Shown: in pieces, positions 11,617 to 24,167 of the stretch
Layout: each line of letters starts with the position of its first letter
How positions within the stretch are numbered: the first letter of the stretch is position 1
Source: Cervus elaphus
Taxonomy: Eukaryota; Chordata; Mammalia; Artiodactyla; Cervidae
Direction of reading: 5' to 3'
Assembly: GCF_910594005.1 (NCBI RefSeq)
Contig: NC_057826.1
Span: forward strand, 77,667,163 to 77,731,162
DNA length: 64,000 nt
Notes under the pieces: model-generated
Databases searched by the model: none
What the model was told of the DNA's origin: nothing
Seen by the model: the letters and a program-made list of their open reading frames with translations, nothing else
Made by a program: the position numbers and the translations under genes

Positions 11617-13695
11617 TTAAGCATGGAGAAACTGTGACATGTATGGAGGTGGATGAGGACAACGGGACCCAGAAGACACACTAAAGCTTGTCTGTCCCTT
11701 ACCTCCTTCAGTCTCACAGTAGTGGGTGACCTTCAGGAGAAGTGGATGTCACTTGCCATCATGCTACATGCATACTTGGTCTAATACAAAGAGAACATGA
11801 GTAAGAGCTCTGATGGGAGGTAGAGGAGCTGTGAGTCAATAATAAGTTGAACTATCAGATCAGCAGCAACATTATGTATTGCCATAGTCCCTGGAGCTCT
11901 GCACCAACCTGTGGAACATTAAAATATGGCTACTTCATCACAAGTATCTTCCAAAACTTACACAAATCTCTTTCATGGCCAAGCCTAACACAGAACAAAA
12001 AAGGGAAGCAAATTCAAGGAAATAGATTTCCAGATAGTTAAGTTGAAACGGTACAAAGCTACCATAATACCTTAACTAGTTAAGTTCCCTCCTTGTTAAC
12101 TAGGTATTCATCAATACCTCCTTGAACAACACAACTTTCTCATAAGGACAACAGGAAAATAATGCTTCCTGCTAATATGATGCAATTATTTATTCAATCA
12201 AACAAAGCAACTTCTCACCCTCAAAGAGAATGCCAAGTCCATTTATCCATGTAGGGGTGATGTTCTTTCCTCTGATAGCTGGATTAGAGGATCCACTGAA
12301 TTTTTTAACTTGACTACTGAGATGCAAGGAGATAAAAATTAACTTGTAGTAGCATGTTTTGTGCTACTACAGGCAGGAAAACTGGAGATGGAAGTTTAAA
12401 ATGGTTGATGTATACATAAATATATTCATATAAAATGAAAGTAATTTCATAACTATTATATTTTTTGGTACTGCAAATGACCACATGGTTGTAACTGGTA
12501 TTTCTAACTACCTCATGCATTACCCATTCTATAATCTCTTTACTCATGGCAAGAATCTCCACTTACTGTTGTACTTAACTTCATATAAAACAAGCTCTTT
12601 ATTCAGGAACAACGCTATATGAAAAGTAATAAATATGAACAAGGAATTCTGCAAGTCCACCTCTGTGGTTTTGGCAGAAGTTTGCCAAGCATTGAAGACA
12701 AATCCAAGCATCTATTTTAGCGGGCAAAAATCTTACTAATCCTCAGGGGAAATTGATATGTTGTATTCTGGGAAACGTCATTAATAATGATACCTGACTT
12801 ATCACAGGCAATAACAGTCACAAAAGGTAAGCATTTCTAAAGTTTTTAAAGAGAACAAACACGTAAAAGTTTCAAGGGAGCTTCTTATGAGCATGCAAGT
12901 ATATTTTAAAATTGTTTTTGTTTGTTAAAAATCACTGCAAAGAGAGGGAAAAGTCAAAGTCCGACTGGAAGGTTATATATGCAATACACAGTCCTGAACA
13001 GACTCAAATGCAGGATATATTAAAAGCTCATAAACCAATAAAAAGAGAAAACAGGGAATAAGAATGGCAAAATCTTGGAGATCCAAATCATAAATATTAT
13101 ACCCAATAGGTAGTAAACATGCAATATGACCTTGATTTTACTGTTTTTACAGAAACCAAAATCAAACCTCATCTGTTCCATCCGTGTCCTTTCAGCCTGA
13201 GTGTATCAATGTAGCTAGAAGTATATGATATCAAAAGGATAAGGAAAAATAATGACTATCTCCAGGAAAGTAAGTGATTAAGTAAATATCCTGGAAGCTT
13301 CCATTACTGAACTGATGTGGGGGGTGGGGAGTAGGTCACAGAAGTGGACTTTGAAGGAAAGGTAGGCTTTAGTAAAAGAAAGAAAGTTGATACTTATTGA
13401 GCTTAGTATAATATAGTAAGGCACCATGGGATGCATTTCCAGTCCATTATCTAATTTAAGTGTTAAAACCCTATGAGACAGGTTTTATTGTTCCATTTCT
13501 TTTAATCTTTGAGAAGTGAAACATAACTTTTCTAACTGTGAAAAGTGTCCCAAACTTTTATTGTCTTCCAGAGTGTACCATCTTAGAGGGCTCCTTAAGA
13601 GAAAGTTTGTGTATGGAGAAGCACTTGGATCTAAGAGAGGGTGGCTGGATGTCTCAGTGATGGTGACATTATACTAGTTTAAACTGGAAACTAAA
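11617..13695. repeat. TRDV1-type 3' flank without a TRDV1 segment
   Basis: From about 11,617 the sequence leaves TRAV26 homology and matches the 3' flank of TRDV1 copy 1 (5,640-7,905) and of copy 3 (62,025-64,000). No V exon precedes it; TRAV26 material lies directly upstream. It is a left-over of a TRDV1 unit whose V part is missing. No gene is seen within it. Confidence 0.75.
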
Positions 13696-14305
13696 GGCAA
13701 CTAGGAACGAAGACGGTAAACCTAGGTACAAATTGCCCCAGAATCAGGAAATCACCCACTATCCAGTTAAGTGCTAAATGCTTTAGCAAATTTGTTAGTT
13801 GTAGAGTGCCTGGAAAAACAAGAGGCTACAGGAAAAGAGATATCACTCCTTAAACACTCCAAGCATACTCCTATATCAAGACCTGTGCCCCTTGCCTTTG
13901 CCCACTCTGCTGTGATGCTATCCCTCAAAACATTTACGTGGGGCACCTCTGAAAACTCAAATGTCACAGCTTTGTGAATGCCTTATCTCAGTCTTACTAT
14001 TTCATTCCCAGAGAATCAGGGCCCCGCAGCTGCGCAGCAGGAAAGAAAGCGGAAGCACTGCCACCTGGTGTCCTGCTGAATATTCTGTGAGGCGGACACT
14101 GGGCACCTTGCTGCCCTCTAGTGGTCATGGGTTAAACTGCGGGCAAACCTAGTCACTGGTATTATGTGCCTGGAGAATCCTGTGGAAGGAAGAGCCTGAG
14201 TGGCTACAGTCCAAAGGTTTCAAACACTGAGAGGCTAAGCATGCATGCACGCTAGTCACAATCGGGGCTTCCATTGTTGAACCAAAATCAGTAAATGTCT
14301 CATTG
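13696..14305. other. Unique intergenic stretch before the L1
   Basis: I recognise no gene or clear repeat. Short open frames here on both strands have no family features. The L1 target-site duplication begins at 14,306. Confidence 0.4.
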
Positions 14306-14321
14306 AAGAAATCATAGGAGA

Positions 14322-15480
14322 GGAGGAGCCAAGATGGCGGAGGAGTAGGACGGGGAGACCACTTTCTCTCCTACAAATTCATCAAAAGAATAACTGAATG
14401 CAGAGCAAACCTCACAAAACAACTTCTGATAGCTAGCTAAGGTCATCAGGCGCCCAGAAAAGCAGACCATTGTCTTCGAAAGGAGGTAGGACAAAATATA
14501 AAAGATAAAAAGTGAGACAAAAGAGCTAAGGACGGAGACCCGTCCCGGGAAGGGAGTCTTAGGCGGCCTTGCTTGGGCTAGGGTCCGGGCCTGAGTGCCC
14601 TGAGGACAATCGGAGGGAGCTTCTGTGAGGTGCCAACTTGAACTGTGGGAGACCAAAAGAGAGAGAAAATTAACCGGCCGGAACACACTGCCGGCCGTTT
14701 GCAGAACAAAGGGACGGAGAAAGTCCCGAGAAGAGCTCGCAGGCTGCGGACCGGCCCAGCCCCGCCGGAGGCAGGAGGCAGGGGGGAGGGGAAGGTCGCG
14801 GCGAGACACAGGGCGCAGGCACCCGACCGGCGCGGGCGGGGACTGGGGCTGGGGACGCAGAGGGTGGAAGGCGCGCGCACCCGACTGGCGTCAGCGGAAA
14901 CTGAGACTGGGTCCGCGGAAGGGAGTGAGTGCGCCACACCTGGGGATAGCGCACCCATCAAGCCCCTCGCTGCCTGGACCGCTCTGACGGGGAAGGCACA
15001 GAGAGCAGGCGCAGCTTTTCCTTCCGCGCTTTTGTGTAACACCCGAGGGCTGGAACCTAGCGCAGCGTGGGGCGCGCTCCATATAGAACAGCCGGGAGCC
15101 TGAGCAGCGCAGACAGAGAAAGCAGCGTCAGCCCCTCCCGGCAGCGCCAGCCCGCCCCCGCAGGGCCAGCCCCTCCCCGCAGCGCCAGCCCATCCCCGCA
15201 GCCTCAGCCCCTCCCAGCAGCGCAACGGAACTAGCTACCTGAATAAGAGTCCACCTCCGCCCGCCTGTGTCAGGGCGGAAATGAGGCTCTGAAGAGACCG
15301 GCAAACAGAAGCCAAATAAACAAAGGGAACCGCTTCAAAAGGGACTGGTGCAACAGATTAAAATCCCCGTAGAAAACACCGACTTCACCGGAAGGGCCCT
15401 GTAGATATCGAGAAGTGTAAGCTGGAACGAGGAGCTATCTGAAACTGAGCCGAACCCACACTGACCGCAACAGCTCCAGA
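14322..15480 (+). promoter_or_regulatory. GC/CpG-rich L1 5' UTR (likely internal promoter)
   Basis: Between about 14,530 and 15,300 the sequence is rich in G, C and CpG, unlike the AT-rich surroundings. This is where L1 elements carry their internal promoter. Long open frames in this stretch on both strands (for example 14,578-15,225 on the minus strand) reflect base composition; I do not call them genes. Confidence 0.6.
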
Positions 15481-15484
15481 GAAA

Positions 15485-15850
15485 TTCCTAGACATATTTT
15501 TACTTTTTTTTTTTACTTTTTTATTTTTTCTAAGTAAGAAAAAATATATATATTTTTTCTTTTTATATTTTTTCTTTTTTATTTTTTCTCTTTTATTTTC
15601 CTTTAAAATTCCCTATTACTCCCCCATTACTCCTTAACTTTCATTTTCATAGATTTTTACGATTTTTTTAATTAGGGGAAAAAGAAAAAAATTTTTTTTT
15701 CTTTCTTTTTTTTTTCTTTTTTTTTCTTTTTCTTTTTTTTTCTCTTTTTTCTTCTTTTTTTTTCTTTCCTTTTTCTCTTCTATTTTCTATTTTTCTTTTT
15801 CTCTTATTTCTTTCAAAGTCCTCTAGTACTCCTCTACTACTCTTCATTAG
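15485..15850. repeat. Pyrimidine (T-rich) low-complexity tract within the L1 5' region
   Basis: Several hundred bases are mostly T with scattered C, AT runs and TTTTC repeats. On the minus strand it reads as a lysine- and glutamate-rich open frame, which is compositional. It lies between the GC-rich 5' end and ORF1. Confidence 0.8.
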
Positions 15851-16716
15851 CATCTTCACTACACTATAACCTTACAAAAAAAAAAAGAAGAGAAGCCCTA
15901 TCTTTAAACCGAAGATTATTCTCTCCCAATCTTGACTCTCTGTTTTCTACCTCAGAACACCTCTATTTTCTCCTTTCCCCTTCTCTTCCTAATCCAATTC
16001 TGTGAATCCTTGTAGGTGTCTGAGATACGAGAACACTCTGGGAACAGACAGCTGGGTAGATCTGTCTCTCTCCTCTTGAGTCCCCCTTTTTCTCCTCCTA
16101 CTCATCTCTATCTCCCTTCTCCCTTTTCTCCTGTTCATGTAACTCTGTGAACCTCTCTGGGTGTCCCTAACGGGGGAGAATCTTTTTGCCATTAACCTAG
16201 AAGTTTAATTATCAGTGCTGTATAGTTGGAGAAGTCCTGAGACTACAGGAAGAATAAAACTGAAATCCAGAGGCAGGAAACTTAAGCCCAAAACCTGAGA
16301 ACACCATAAAACTCCTGACTACATGGAACTTTAAGTAATAAGTGACCGTCCAAAAGTCTCCATACCTACACTGAAACCAACCACCACCCAAGAGCCAATA
16401 AGTTTTAGAGCAAGACATACCACGCAAATTCTCCAACAACGCAGGAACATAGCCCTGAATGTCAACATACAGGCTGCCCAAGGTCACACCTAACACATAG
16501 ACCCATCTCAAAACTCATTACTGGGCACTCCATTGCTCTCCAAAGAGAAGAAATCAAGTTCCACGCACCAGTACACTGACGCAAGCTTCCCTAACCAGGA
16601 AACCTTGACAAGCCAAACGTCCAACCCCACCCACTGGGTAAATCCTCCACAATAAAAAGGAACCACAGACCTCCAGAATACAGAAAGTCCACTCCAGACA
16701 CAGCAATCTAAACAAG

Positions 16717-17643
16717 ATGAAAAAGCAAAGAAATACCCAACAGGCAAAGGAACATGAAAAATGCCCACCAAGTCAAACAAAAGAGGAGGAGATAGGGAAT
16801 CTACCTGAAAAAGAATTTAGAATAATGATAATAAAAATGATCCGAAATCTTGAAAACAAAATGGAGTTACAGATAAATAGCCTGGAAACAAAGATTGAAA
16901 AGATACAAGAATTGTTTAATAAAGACCTAGAAGAAATAAAAAAGAGTCAATTAAAAATGAACAATGCAATGAATGAGATCAAAAACACTTTGGAGGGAAC
17001 CAAGAGTAGAATAACGGAGGCAGAAGATAGGATAAGTGAGGTAGAAGATAAAATGGTGGAAATAAATGAAGCAGAGAGGAAAAAAGAAAAAAGGATCAAA
17101 AGAAATGAGGAAAACCTCAGGGACCTCTGGGACAATGTGAAACGCCCCAACCTTCGAATCATAGGAGTCCCAGAAGAAGAAGACAAAAAGAAAGGCCATG
17201 AGAAAATACTCGAGGAGATAATAGCTGAAAACTTCCCTAAAATGGGAAAGGAAATAGCCACCCAAGTCCAAGAAACCCAGAGAGTTCCAAACAGGATAAA
17301 CCCAAGGCGAAACATCCCAAGACACATATTAATCAAACTAACAAAGATCAAACACAAAGAACAAATATTAAAAGCAGCAAGGGAAAAACAACAAATAACA
17401 CACAAAGGGATTCCCATAAGGATAACAGCTGATCTATCAATAGAAACCCTCCCGGCCAGAAGGGAATGGCAGGACGTCCTGAAAGTAATGAAAGAGAATA
17501 ACCTACAACCTAGATTACTGTATCCAACAAGGATCTCATTCAGATATGAAGGAGAACTCAAAAGCTTTACAGATAAGCAAAAGCTGAGAGAATTCAGCAC
17601 CACCAAACCAGCTCTTCAACAAATGCTAAAGGATCTTCTCTAG
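16717..17643 (+). CDS. L1 ORF1 protein (RNA-binding chaperone), intact
   Basis: Encodes a 308-residue ORF1p, which in L1 biology forms trimers, binds the element's RNA and makes the cytoplasmic ribonucleoprotein. A charged coiled-coil stretch covers about residues 30-125 (LENKMELQINSLETKIEK and following heptads). The RRM-like core follows, including RPNLRIIGVPEEED near residue 145, then the basic C-terminal domain with the REKQQITHKG and ARREWQDV motifs. Its length is somewhat below the human protein (338). No stop or frameshift is present. ORF2 starts about 50 bases downstream. Confidence 0.9.
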   Translation: MKKQRNTQQAKEHEKCPPSQTKEEEIGNLPEKEFRIMIIKMIRNLENKMELQINSLETKIEKIQELFNKDLEEIKKSQLKMNNAMNEIKNTLEGTKSRITEAEDRISEVEDKMVEINEAERKKEKRIKRNEENLRDLWDNVKRPNLRIIGVPEEEDKKKGHEKILEEIIAENFPKMGKEIATQVQETQRVPNRINPRRNIPRHILIKLTKIKHKEQILKAAREKQQITHKGIPIRITADLSIETLPARREWQDVLKVMKENNLQPRLLYPTRISFRYEGELKSFTDKQKLREFSTTKPALQQMLKDLL

Positions 17644-17694
17644 ACAGGAAATGCAGAAAGGTTGTATAAACGTGAACCCAAAACAACAAAGTAA

Positions 17695-20600
17695 ATGGCA
17701 ACGGGACCACACCTATCAATAACTACCTTAAATGTAAATGGGTTGAATGCCCCAACCAAAAGACAAAGATTGGCTGAATGGATACAAAAACAAGACCCCT
17801 ATATATGCTGTCTACAAGAGACCCACCTCAAAACAAGAGACACATACAGACTGAAAGTGAAGGGCTGGAAAAAAATATTTCATGCAAACGGAGACCAAAA
17901 GAAAGCAGGAGTCGCAATACTCATATCAGATAAAAGAGACTTTCAAATAAAAGCTGTGAAAAGAGACAAAGAAGGACACTACATAATGATCAAAGGATCA
18001 ATCGAAGAAGAAGATATAACAATTATAAATATATATGCACCCAACATAGGAGCACCGCAATATGTACAGCAAACACTAACGAGTATGAAAGAGGAAATTA
18101 ATAGTAACACAATAATAGTGGGAGACTTTAATACCCCACTCACAACTATGGATAGATCAACTAAACAGAAAATTAACAAGGAAACACAAACTTTAAATGA
18201 CACAATGGACCAGCTAGACCTAATTGATCTCTATAGGACATTTCACCCCAAAACAATCAACCTCACCTTTTTCTCAAGTGCACACGGAACCTTCTCCAGA
18301 ATAGATCACATCCTGGGCCATAAATCTAGTCTTGGAAAATTCAAAAAAATTGAAATCATTCCAGTCATCTTTTCTGACCACAGTGCAGTAAGATTAGATC
18401 TCAATTACAGGAAAAAATTGTTAAAAATTCAAACACATGGAGGCTAAATAACACGCTTCTGAATAACCAACAAATCATAGAAGAAATCAAAAAAGAAATC
18501 AAAATATGTATAGAAATGAATGAAAATGAAAACACAACAACCCAAAACCTATGGGACACTGTAAAAGCAGTGCTAACGGGAAGGTTCATAGCATTACAGG
18601 CTTACCTCAAGAAACAAGAAAAAAGCCAAATAAATAACCTAACTCTACACCTAAAGCAATTAGAGAAGGAAGAAATGAAGAACCCCAGGGTTAGCAGAAG
18701 GAAAGAAATCTTAAAAATTAAGGCAGAAGTAAATGCAATAAAAACTAAAGAGACCATAGCAAAAATCAACAAAGCTAAAAGCTGGTTTTTTGAAAAAATA
18801 AACAAAATTGACAAACCATTAGCAAGACTCATTAAGAAACAAAGAGAGAAGAACCAAATTAACAAAATTAGAAATGAAAATGGAGAGATCACAACAGACA
18901 ACACTGAAATACAAAGGATCATAAGAGACTACTACCAGCAGCTCTATGCCAATAAAATGGACAACTTGGATGAAATGGACAAATTCTTAGAAAAGTATAA
19001 CTTTCCAAAACTGAACCAGGAAGAAATAGAAGATCTTAACAGACCCATCACAGGCAAGGAAATCGAAAGTGTAATCAAAAATCTTCCAGCAAACAAAAGC
19101 CCAGGACCAGATGGCTTCACAGCTGAATTCTACCAAAAATTTAGAGAAGAGCTAACACCTACCTTACTCAAACTCTTCCAGAAAATTGCAGAAGAAGGTA
19201 AACTTCCAAACTCATTCTATGAGGCCACCATCACCCTAATTCCAAAGCCAGACAAAGATGCCACAAAAAAAGAAAACTACAGGCCAATATCACTGATGAA
19301 CATAGATGCAAAAATCCTTAACAAAATTCTAGCAAACAGAATCCAACAACATATTAAAAAAATCATACACCACGACCAAGTGGGCTTTATCCCAGGAATG
19401 CAAGGATTCTTCAATATCTGCAAATCAATCAATGTAATACACCACATTAACAAATTGAAAGATAAAAACCATATGATTATCTCAATAGATGCAGAGAAAG
19501 CCTTTGACAAAATTCAACACTCATTTATGATTAAAACTCTCCAAAAAGCAGGAATAGAAGGAACATACCTCAACATAATAAAAGCTATATATGACAAACC
19601 CACAGCAAACATTATCCTCAATGGTGAAAAATTGAAAGCATTTCCCCTGAAATCAGGAACAAGGCAAGGGTGCCCACTCTCACCACTACTGTTCAACATA
19701 GTGTTGGAAGTTTTGGCCACAGCAATCAGAGCAGAAAAAGAAGTAAAAGGACTCGAGATAGGAAAAGAAGAAGTGAAACTCTCACTGTTTGCAGATGACA
19801 TGATCCTCTACATAGAAAACCCTAAAGACTCTACCAGAAAATTACTAGAGCTAATCAATGAATATAGTAAAGTTGCAGGATATAAAATTAACACACAGAA
19901 ATCCCTTGCATTCCTATATACTAACAATGAAAAAACAGAAAGAGAAATTAAGGAAACAATACCATTCACCATTGCAACAAAAAGAATAAAATACTTAGGA
20001 GTATATCTACCTAAAGAAACAAAAGACCTATACATAGAAAACTATAAAACACTGATGAAAGAAATCAAAGAGGACACAAACAGATGGAGAAACATACCGT
20101 GTTCATGGATTGGAAGAATCAATATTGTCAAAATGGCTATTCTACCCAAAGCAATCTATAGATTCAATGCAATCCCTATCAAGCTACCAACGGTATTTTT
20201 CACAGAACTAGAACAAATAATTTCACAATTTGTATGGAAATACAAAAAACCTCGAATAGCCAAAGTAATCTTGAGAAAGAAGAATGGAACTGGAGGAATC
20301 AACCTGCCTGACTTCAGACTATACTACAAAGCCACAGTCATCAAGACAGTATGGTACTGGCACAAAGACAGAAATATAGACCAATGGAACAGAATAGAAA
20401 GCCCAGAGATAAATCCACGAACCTATGGACACCTTATCTTTGACAAAGGAGGCAAGGATATACAATGGAAAAAAGACAACCTCTTTAACAAGTGGTGCTG
20501 GGAAAACTGGTCAACCACTTGTAAAAGAATGAAACTAGAACACTTTCTAACACCATACACAAAAATAAACTCAAAATGGATTAAAGATCTAAATGTAAGA

Positions 20601-21512
20601 ACAGAAACTATAAAACTCCTAGAGGAGAACATAGGCAAAACACTATCCGACATGAATCACAGCAGGATCCTCTATGACCCACCCCCCAGAATATTGGAAA
20701 TAAAAGCAAAACTAAACAAATGGGATCTAATGAAACTTAAAAGCTTTTGCACTACAAAGGAAACTATAAGTAAGGTGAAAAGACAGCCCTCAGATTGGGA
20801 GAAAATAATAGCAAATGAAGAAACAGACAAAGGATTAATCTCAAAAATATACAAGCAACTCCTGCAGCTCAATTCCAGAAAAATAAATGACCCAATCAAA
20901 AAATGGGCCAGAGAACTAAACAGACATTTCTCCAAAGAAGACATACAGATGGCTAACAAACACATGAAAAGGTGCTCAACATCACTCATCATTAGAGAAA
21001 TGCAAATCAAAACCACAATGAGGTACCATTACACGCCAGTCAGGATGGCTGCTATCCAAAAGTCTACAAGCAATAAATGCTGGAGAGGGTGTGGAGAAAA
21101 GGGAACCCTCTTACACTGTTGGTGGGAATGCAAACTAGGACAGCCACTATGAAAAACAGTGTGGAGATTCCTTAAAAAACTGGAAATAGAACTGCCATAT
21201 GACCCAGCAATACCACTTCTGGGCATACACACTGAGGAAACCAGATCTGAAAGAGACACGTGCACCCCAATATTCATTGCAGCACTGTTTATAATAGCCA
21301 GGACATGGAAGCAACCTAGATGCCCATCAGCAGATGAATGGATAAGGAAGCTGTGGTACATATACACCATGGAATATTACTCAGCCGTCAAAAAGAATTC
21401 ATTTGAACCAGTCCTAATGAGATGGATGAAATTGGAGCCCATTATACAGAGTGAAGTAAGCCAGAAAGATAAAGAACATTACAGCATACTAACACATATA
21501 TATGGAATTTAG
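17695..21512 (+). pseudogene. L1 ORF2 (endonuclease-reverse transcriptase), frameshift and stop
   Basis: ORF2p nicks target DNA and copies L1 RNA by target-primed reverse transcription. The first frame (17,695-18,447) holds the AP-endonuclease domain: TTLNVNGLN, LQETHL (glutamate about residue 42), VGDFNTPL, RIDHILG and SDHSAV. Loss of one A in an A-run near 18,412-18,418 shifts the frame. The text continues in another frame from before 18,516 to 21,152 with the reverse transcriptase, including GTRQGCPLSPLLFNIVLE and the catalytic FADDMILY near 19.79 kb. A TGA at 21,150-21,152 replaces the tryptophan codon expected before KTVWRFLKKL. The same frame then runs on to 21,512, the normal-looking end. 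With just these two lesions the element is close to intact but cannot make full ORF2p. Confidence 0.92.
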
Positions 21513-21925
21513 AAAGATGGTAACGATAACCCTATATGCAAAACAGAAAAAGAGACACAGAAATACAGAACAGACTTTTGAACTCTGTGGGAGAAGGTGA
21601 GGGTGGGATGTTTCAAAAGAACAGCATGTATACTATCTATGGTGAAACAGATCACCAGCCCAGGTGGGATGCATGAGACAAGTGCTCGGGCCTGGTGCAC
21701 TGGGAAGACCCAGAGGAATCCGGTGGAGAGGGAGGTGGGAGGGGAGATCGGGATGGGGAATAAGTGTAACTCTATGGCTGATTCATATCAATGTATGACA
21801 AAACCCACTGAAATGTTGTGAAGTAATTAGCCTCCAACTAATAAAAAAATTAAAAAAAAAAAAAAGAAAGAAATCATAGGAGATGAGAAGATTCGGGAGA
21901 ACAGGCTGGTTTTAATCTTTACCTG

Positions 21926-22118
21926 TGAGTTAAAGTCACTCAGCCGTGTCCAAATCTTTGAGACCCCATGGACTATACAGTCCGTGGAATTCTCTAGGCC
22001 AGAGTACTGGAGTGGGTAGGCTTTCCCTTCTTCAGGGGATCTTCCCAATCCAGGGATCGAACCCAGATCTCCCACATTGCAGGTGGATTCTTTACAATCT
22101 GAGCCACAAGGGAAGCCC
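21926..22118 (-). mobile_element. Bov-tA type SINE
   Basis: Reverse-oriented ruminant SINE, ending at the reversed head 'gccacaagggaagccc'. It lies just past the L1 target-site duplication. Confidence 0.85.
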
Positions 22119-22238
22119 AAAAATACTTGAGTGGATAGCCTATCCCTTCTCCAGCGGATCTTCCAGACCCAGGAATCGAATGGAGGTCTCCTGAATTGCA
22201 GGTGGATTCTTTACCAACTGAGCTCTCAGGGAAGCCCT
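22119..22238 (-). mobile_element. Partial Bov-tA type SINE
   Basis: The tRNA-like half of a second reverse-oriented SINE follows directly, ending 'gagctctcagggaagccc'. The 3' half is missing. Confidence 0.8.
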
Positions 22239-22288
22239 GATAATCTTTGCCTACTAGATGTGAAAATGATTGATTTCAAACAACAAAT

Positions 22289-22307
22289 ATTGGGTTGGCC
22301 AAAAAGT
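22289..22307. mobile_element. Mariner-like terminal repeat fragment
   Basis: The bases attgggttggccaaaaagt match my memory of the terminal repeat of ruminant mariner elements. Only one end is visible and no transposase reading frame is present. Confidence 0.5.
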
Positions 22308-22904
22308 ATCTTCATGTTTACCTTTATGTAGAATATCTTACATGGGATGATTTTGGCTGGCAAGTAATAGGCTGCCTTGGAAAGGAAGCTCAGAATTATT
22401 GCACAAAGGTTTTTTTTCTTTTTCTTTTTCTTCTTCTGGTAAGTAAAATCGTTTCTACTGCTCTGTCCTTTCTTGTAGTATAGTATAGAAATATTCTGAG
22501 AATGGGAGCAAGACTCAAAAATAGGGAAAAAACTAAGCAATCGTAGCAAACACTGCTTGGTGTACTCATTCCAACAACATCTCAATCTCTTCAATATAAC
22601 ACCCTAATGAACTGATTTTCCCTGAACATTAAGAACATGATAGACCATAGAAACTTATGAAAATACACAAAATCTACCATTTAAACTGCCAATTACACCT
22701 CAAAAAATATTAAGCTCTATCTCGTGGATAGACTCCTTTGCAATTTGAGAGTTTGGCTCCCAAATCCTCAACGTTTTGTGCATTGCTTGCGACTGACTGA
22801 GTGCCAACGCTAGGGAAAGTGTTATGCAAGGTGATTTTCAGCTGTGTACTCACTCAATTCTTCTCCTAACCCTTCAAGGTTGGGTCCACACTACTTTAGG
22901 GAGG

Positions 22905-23115
22905 CAATGTAACAGTGCTTAGGATGGAAGACTTGGATTATGTTTCTAGACCTATCACTCACTAGTTGAGTGATCTTGGGAGTATCACTTAATTATTTTT
23001 ATGCTTCAGTTTCCTCATATCTGCAATGTGGATATTGATAGAATCTACCATGCAGGGTTCTTAGGAGAAGTGAATGAGATGATGAATGCCAATGTGAGCC
23101 TAGTGCCCAGCAGAA
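22905..23115 (+). mobile_element. MIR SINE
   Basis: The stretch has the MIR pattern: 'gacttggatta', then 'gtgatcttggg', 'cttcagtttcctcat', and a late 'atgagatgatgaatg'. It is diverged, as expected for an ancient mammalian SINE. Confidence 0.7.
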
Positions 23116-23289
23116 GGATACTGACTATTCACAGAAATGGAAATTGAACATTAGAGAGGTTTAATACCTTGCCTGGTGTTGCAGAGTAAGTGTCAGAGTG
23201 GAGCCCTCCCTCCATAACTTACTTAGAGCAGATGCCTTCCTCATCCCAAAAGTAACTCTCTATCTAATAGAGTATTGTATTGTCTTTAA

Positions 23290-23395
23290 AGTGCTTATCC
23301 AGTTCAGTGGGTGCTGTGCTGGTTTGATTCTTGATCAGAGAGCTAAGATTCCACATGCTTTGTCCCCCCCTCAAAAAAAAACATTAAAAAATCCA
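23290..23395 (+). mobile_element. Old tRNA-derived SINE (CHR-like)
   Basis: The wording 'ttcagtgggtgctgtgctgg', then 'ttgatcagagagctaag' and an A-rich end, resembles older cetartiodactyl tRNA-derived SINEs. Confidence 0.5.
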
Positions 23396-23539
23396 GAAGC
23401 AATATTGTAACAAGTTCAATAAAGTCTTTAGAAATGATTGACATCAAGATAATTCTTTTTAAAGAAAGAAAGAAAATCAACAAGTAGACTCCTATTATTT
23501 TTAAAACATTTACAGAATATCACAAATGTAGGGGCATGA

Positions 23540-23760
23540 CAGATTCCAAACACCATATGCTCCATACCAGATAGATAAGTGTTCTAATTCTTACTATTCC
23601 ACTTACCTGATATTTCACCTTGAGTTAATCACCCAAACTCTTTGAGCTTCAGTTTTTGTTATTTGTAAATTAGGAAAAATAGTAACTCTTTGTGTGACTT
23701 TCGTATTAGAATAATGTACTTGAAGCAAAACAAAGTTCAGCACATTATGTGGGTGAACAT
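23540..23760 (+). mobile_element. MIR-like SINE
   Basis: A diverged MIR pattern is seen, with 'gttctaattcttactattcc', 'gagttaatcacccaaac' and 'gagcttcagtttttg'. Family assignment is from memory. Confidence 0.5.
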
Positions 23761-24039
23761 TTCTATTTGGGGAATTTGAAAGTTTTAAAAATTTTGTTTA
23801 AAATACGTATAAAGATTCTTAACCAAAGTGGGATTCATGTCGCCTATTACCATCCCACTCTCTCAATTTGAATAGTAGCAGTCCATGATCAAGCAGCCCA
23901 CTTCTGAAAGGTTGTCGGTTCTCTTTGTGTAGTGAGCTCATCTCAATGTTTGTGAAGTTGGTCTCAAGAAAGCAGTGTTTGATCCCTCATTGTGAACCAC
24001 AGGAAACTGATTCTAGGGCAGAAATGGTTGGTGTTTCTA

Positions 24040-24167
24040 GCACATGTATGTGGTCTTGTCTCTGATTGGTTGGGCAACCAGGTACAGAAACCTATTTTCT
24101 GAAGCAGAATGTTTCACAGATCTAGGCTGCAGAACGTTCCTCTACTGAGGATACTTGAGCAGGATAA
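24040..24167 (+). promoter_or_regulatory. Proximal promoter region of TRAV24
   Basis: About 100 bases before the start codon the strand reads 'ctgattggttgg', an inverted CCAAT-like box, next to an E-box-like CACATG near 24,041. No experimental support is available from sequence alone. Confidence 0.35.

Larger units (their letters stand above)
14322..21867 (+). mobile_element. Nearly full-length young ruminant L1 retrotransposon
   Basis: A LINE-1 about 7.5 kb long with all parts in order: a GC-rich 5' region starting 'ggaggagccaagatggcgg', ORF1, ORF2, a 3' UTR and an A-rich tail. A perfect 16-bp target-site duplication, aagaaatcataggaga, lies at 14,306-14,321 and 21,868-21,883. Perfect duplication and only two clear ORF2 lesions point to a recent insertion. 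It sits between the orphan TRDV1 flank and TRAV24 in the same orientation as the V genes. Confidence 0.95.

Noticed and set aside
14578..15225. Long minus-strand open frame of 215 codons in GC-rich DNA
   Set aside because: It lies in the CpG-rich L1 5' region, where stop codons are rare by composition; overlapping frames on both strands are also open and none shows a known domain.
15668..15859. Minus-strand lysine- and glutamate-rich open frame
   Set aside because: It is the reverse reading of a T-rich low-complexity tract, not a protein.
16947..17606. 219-codon minus-strand open frame
   Set aside because: It is the antisense shadow of the intact L1 ORF1.
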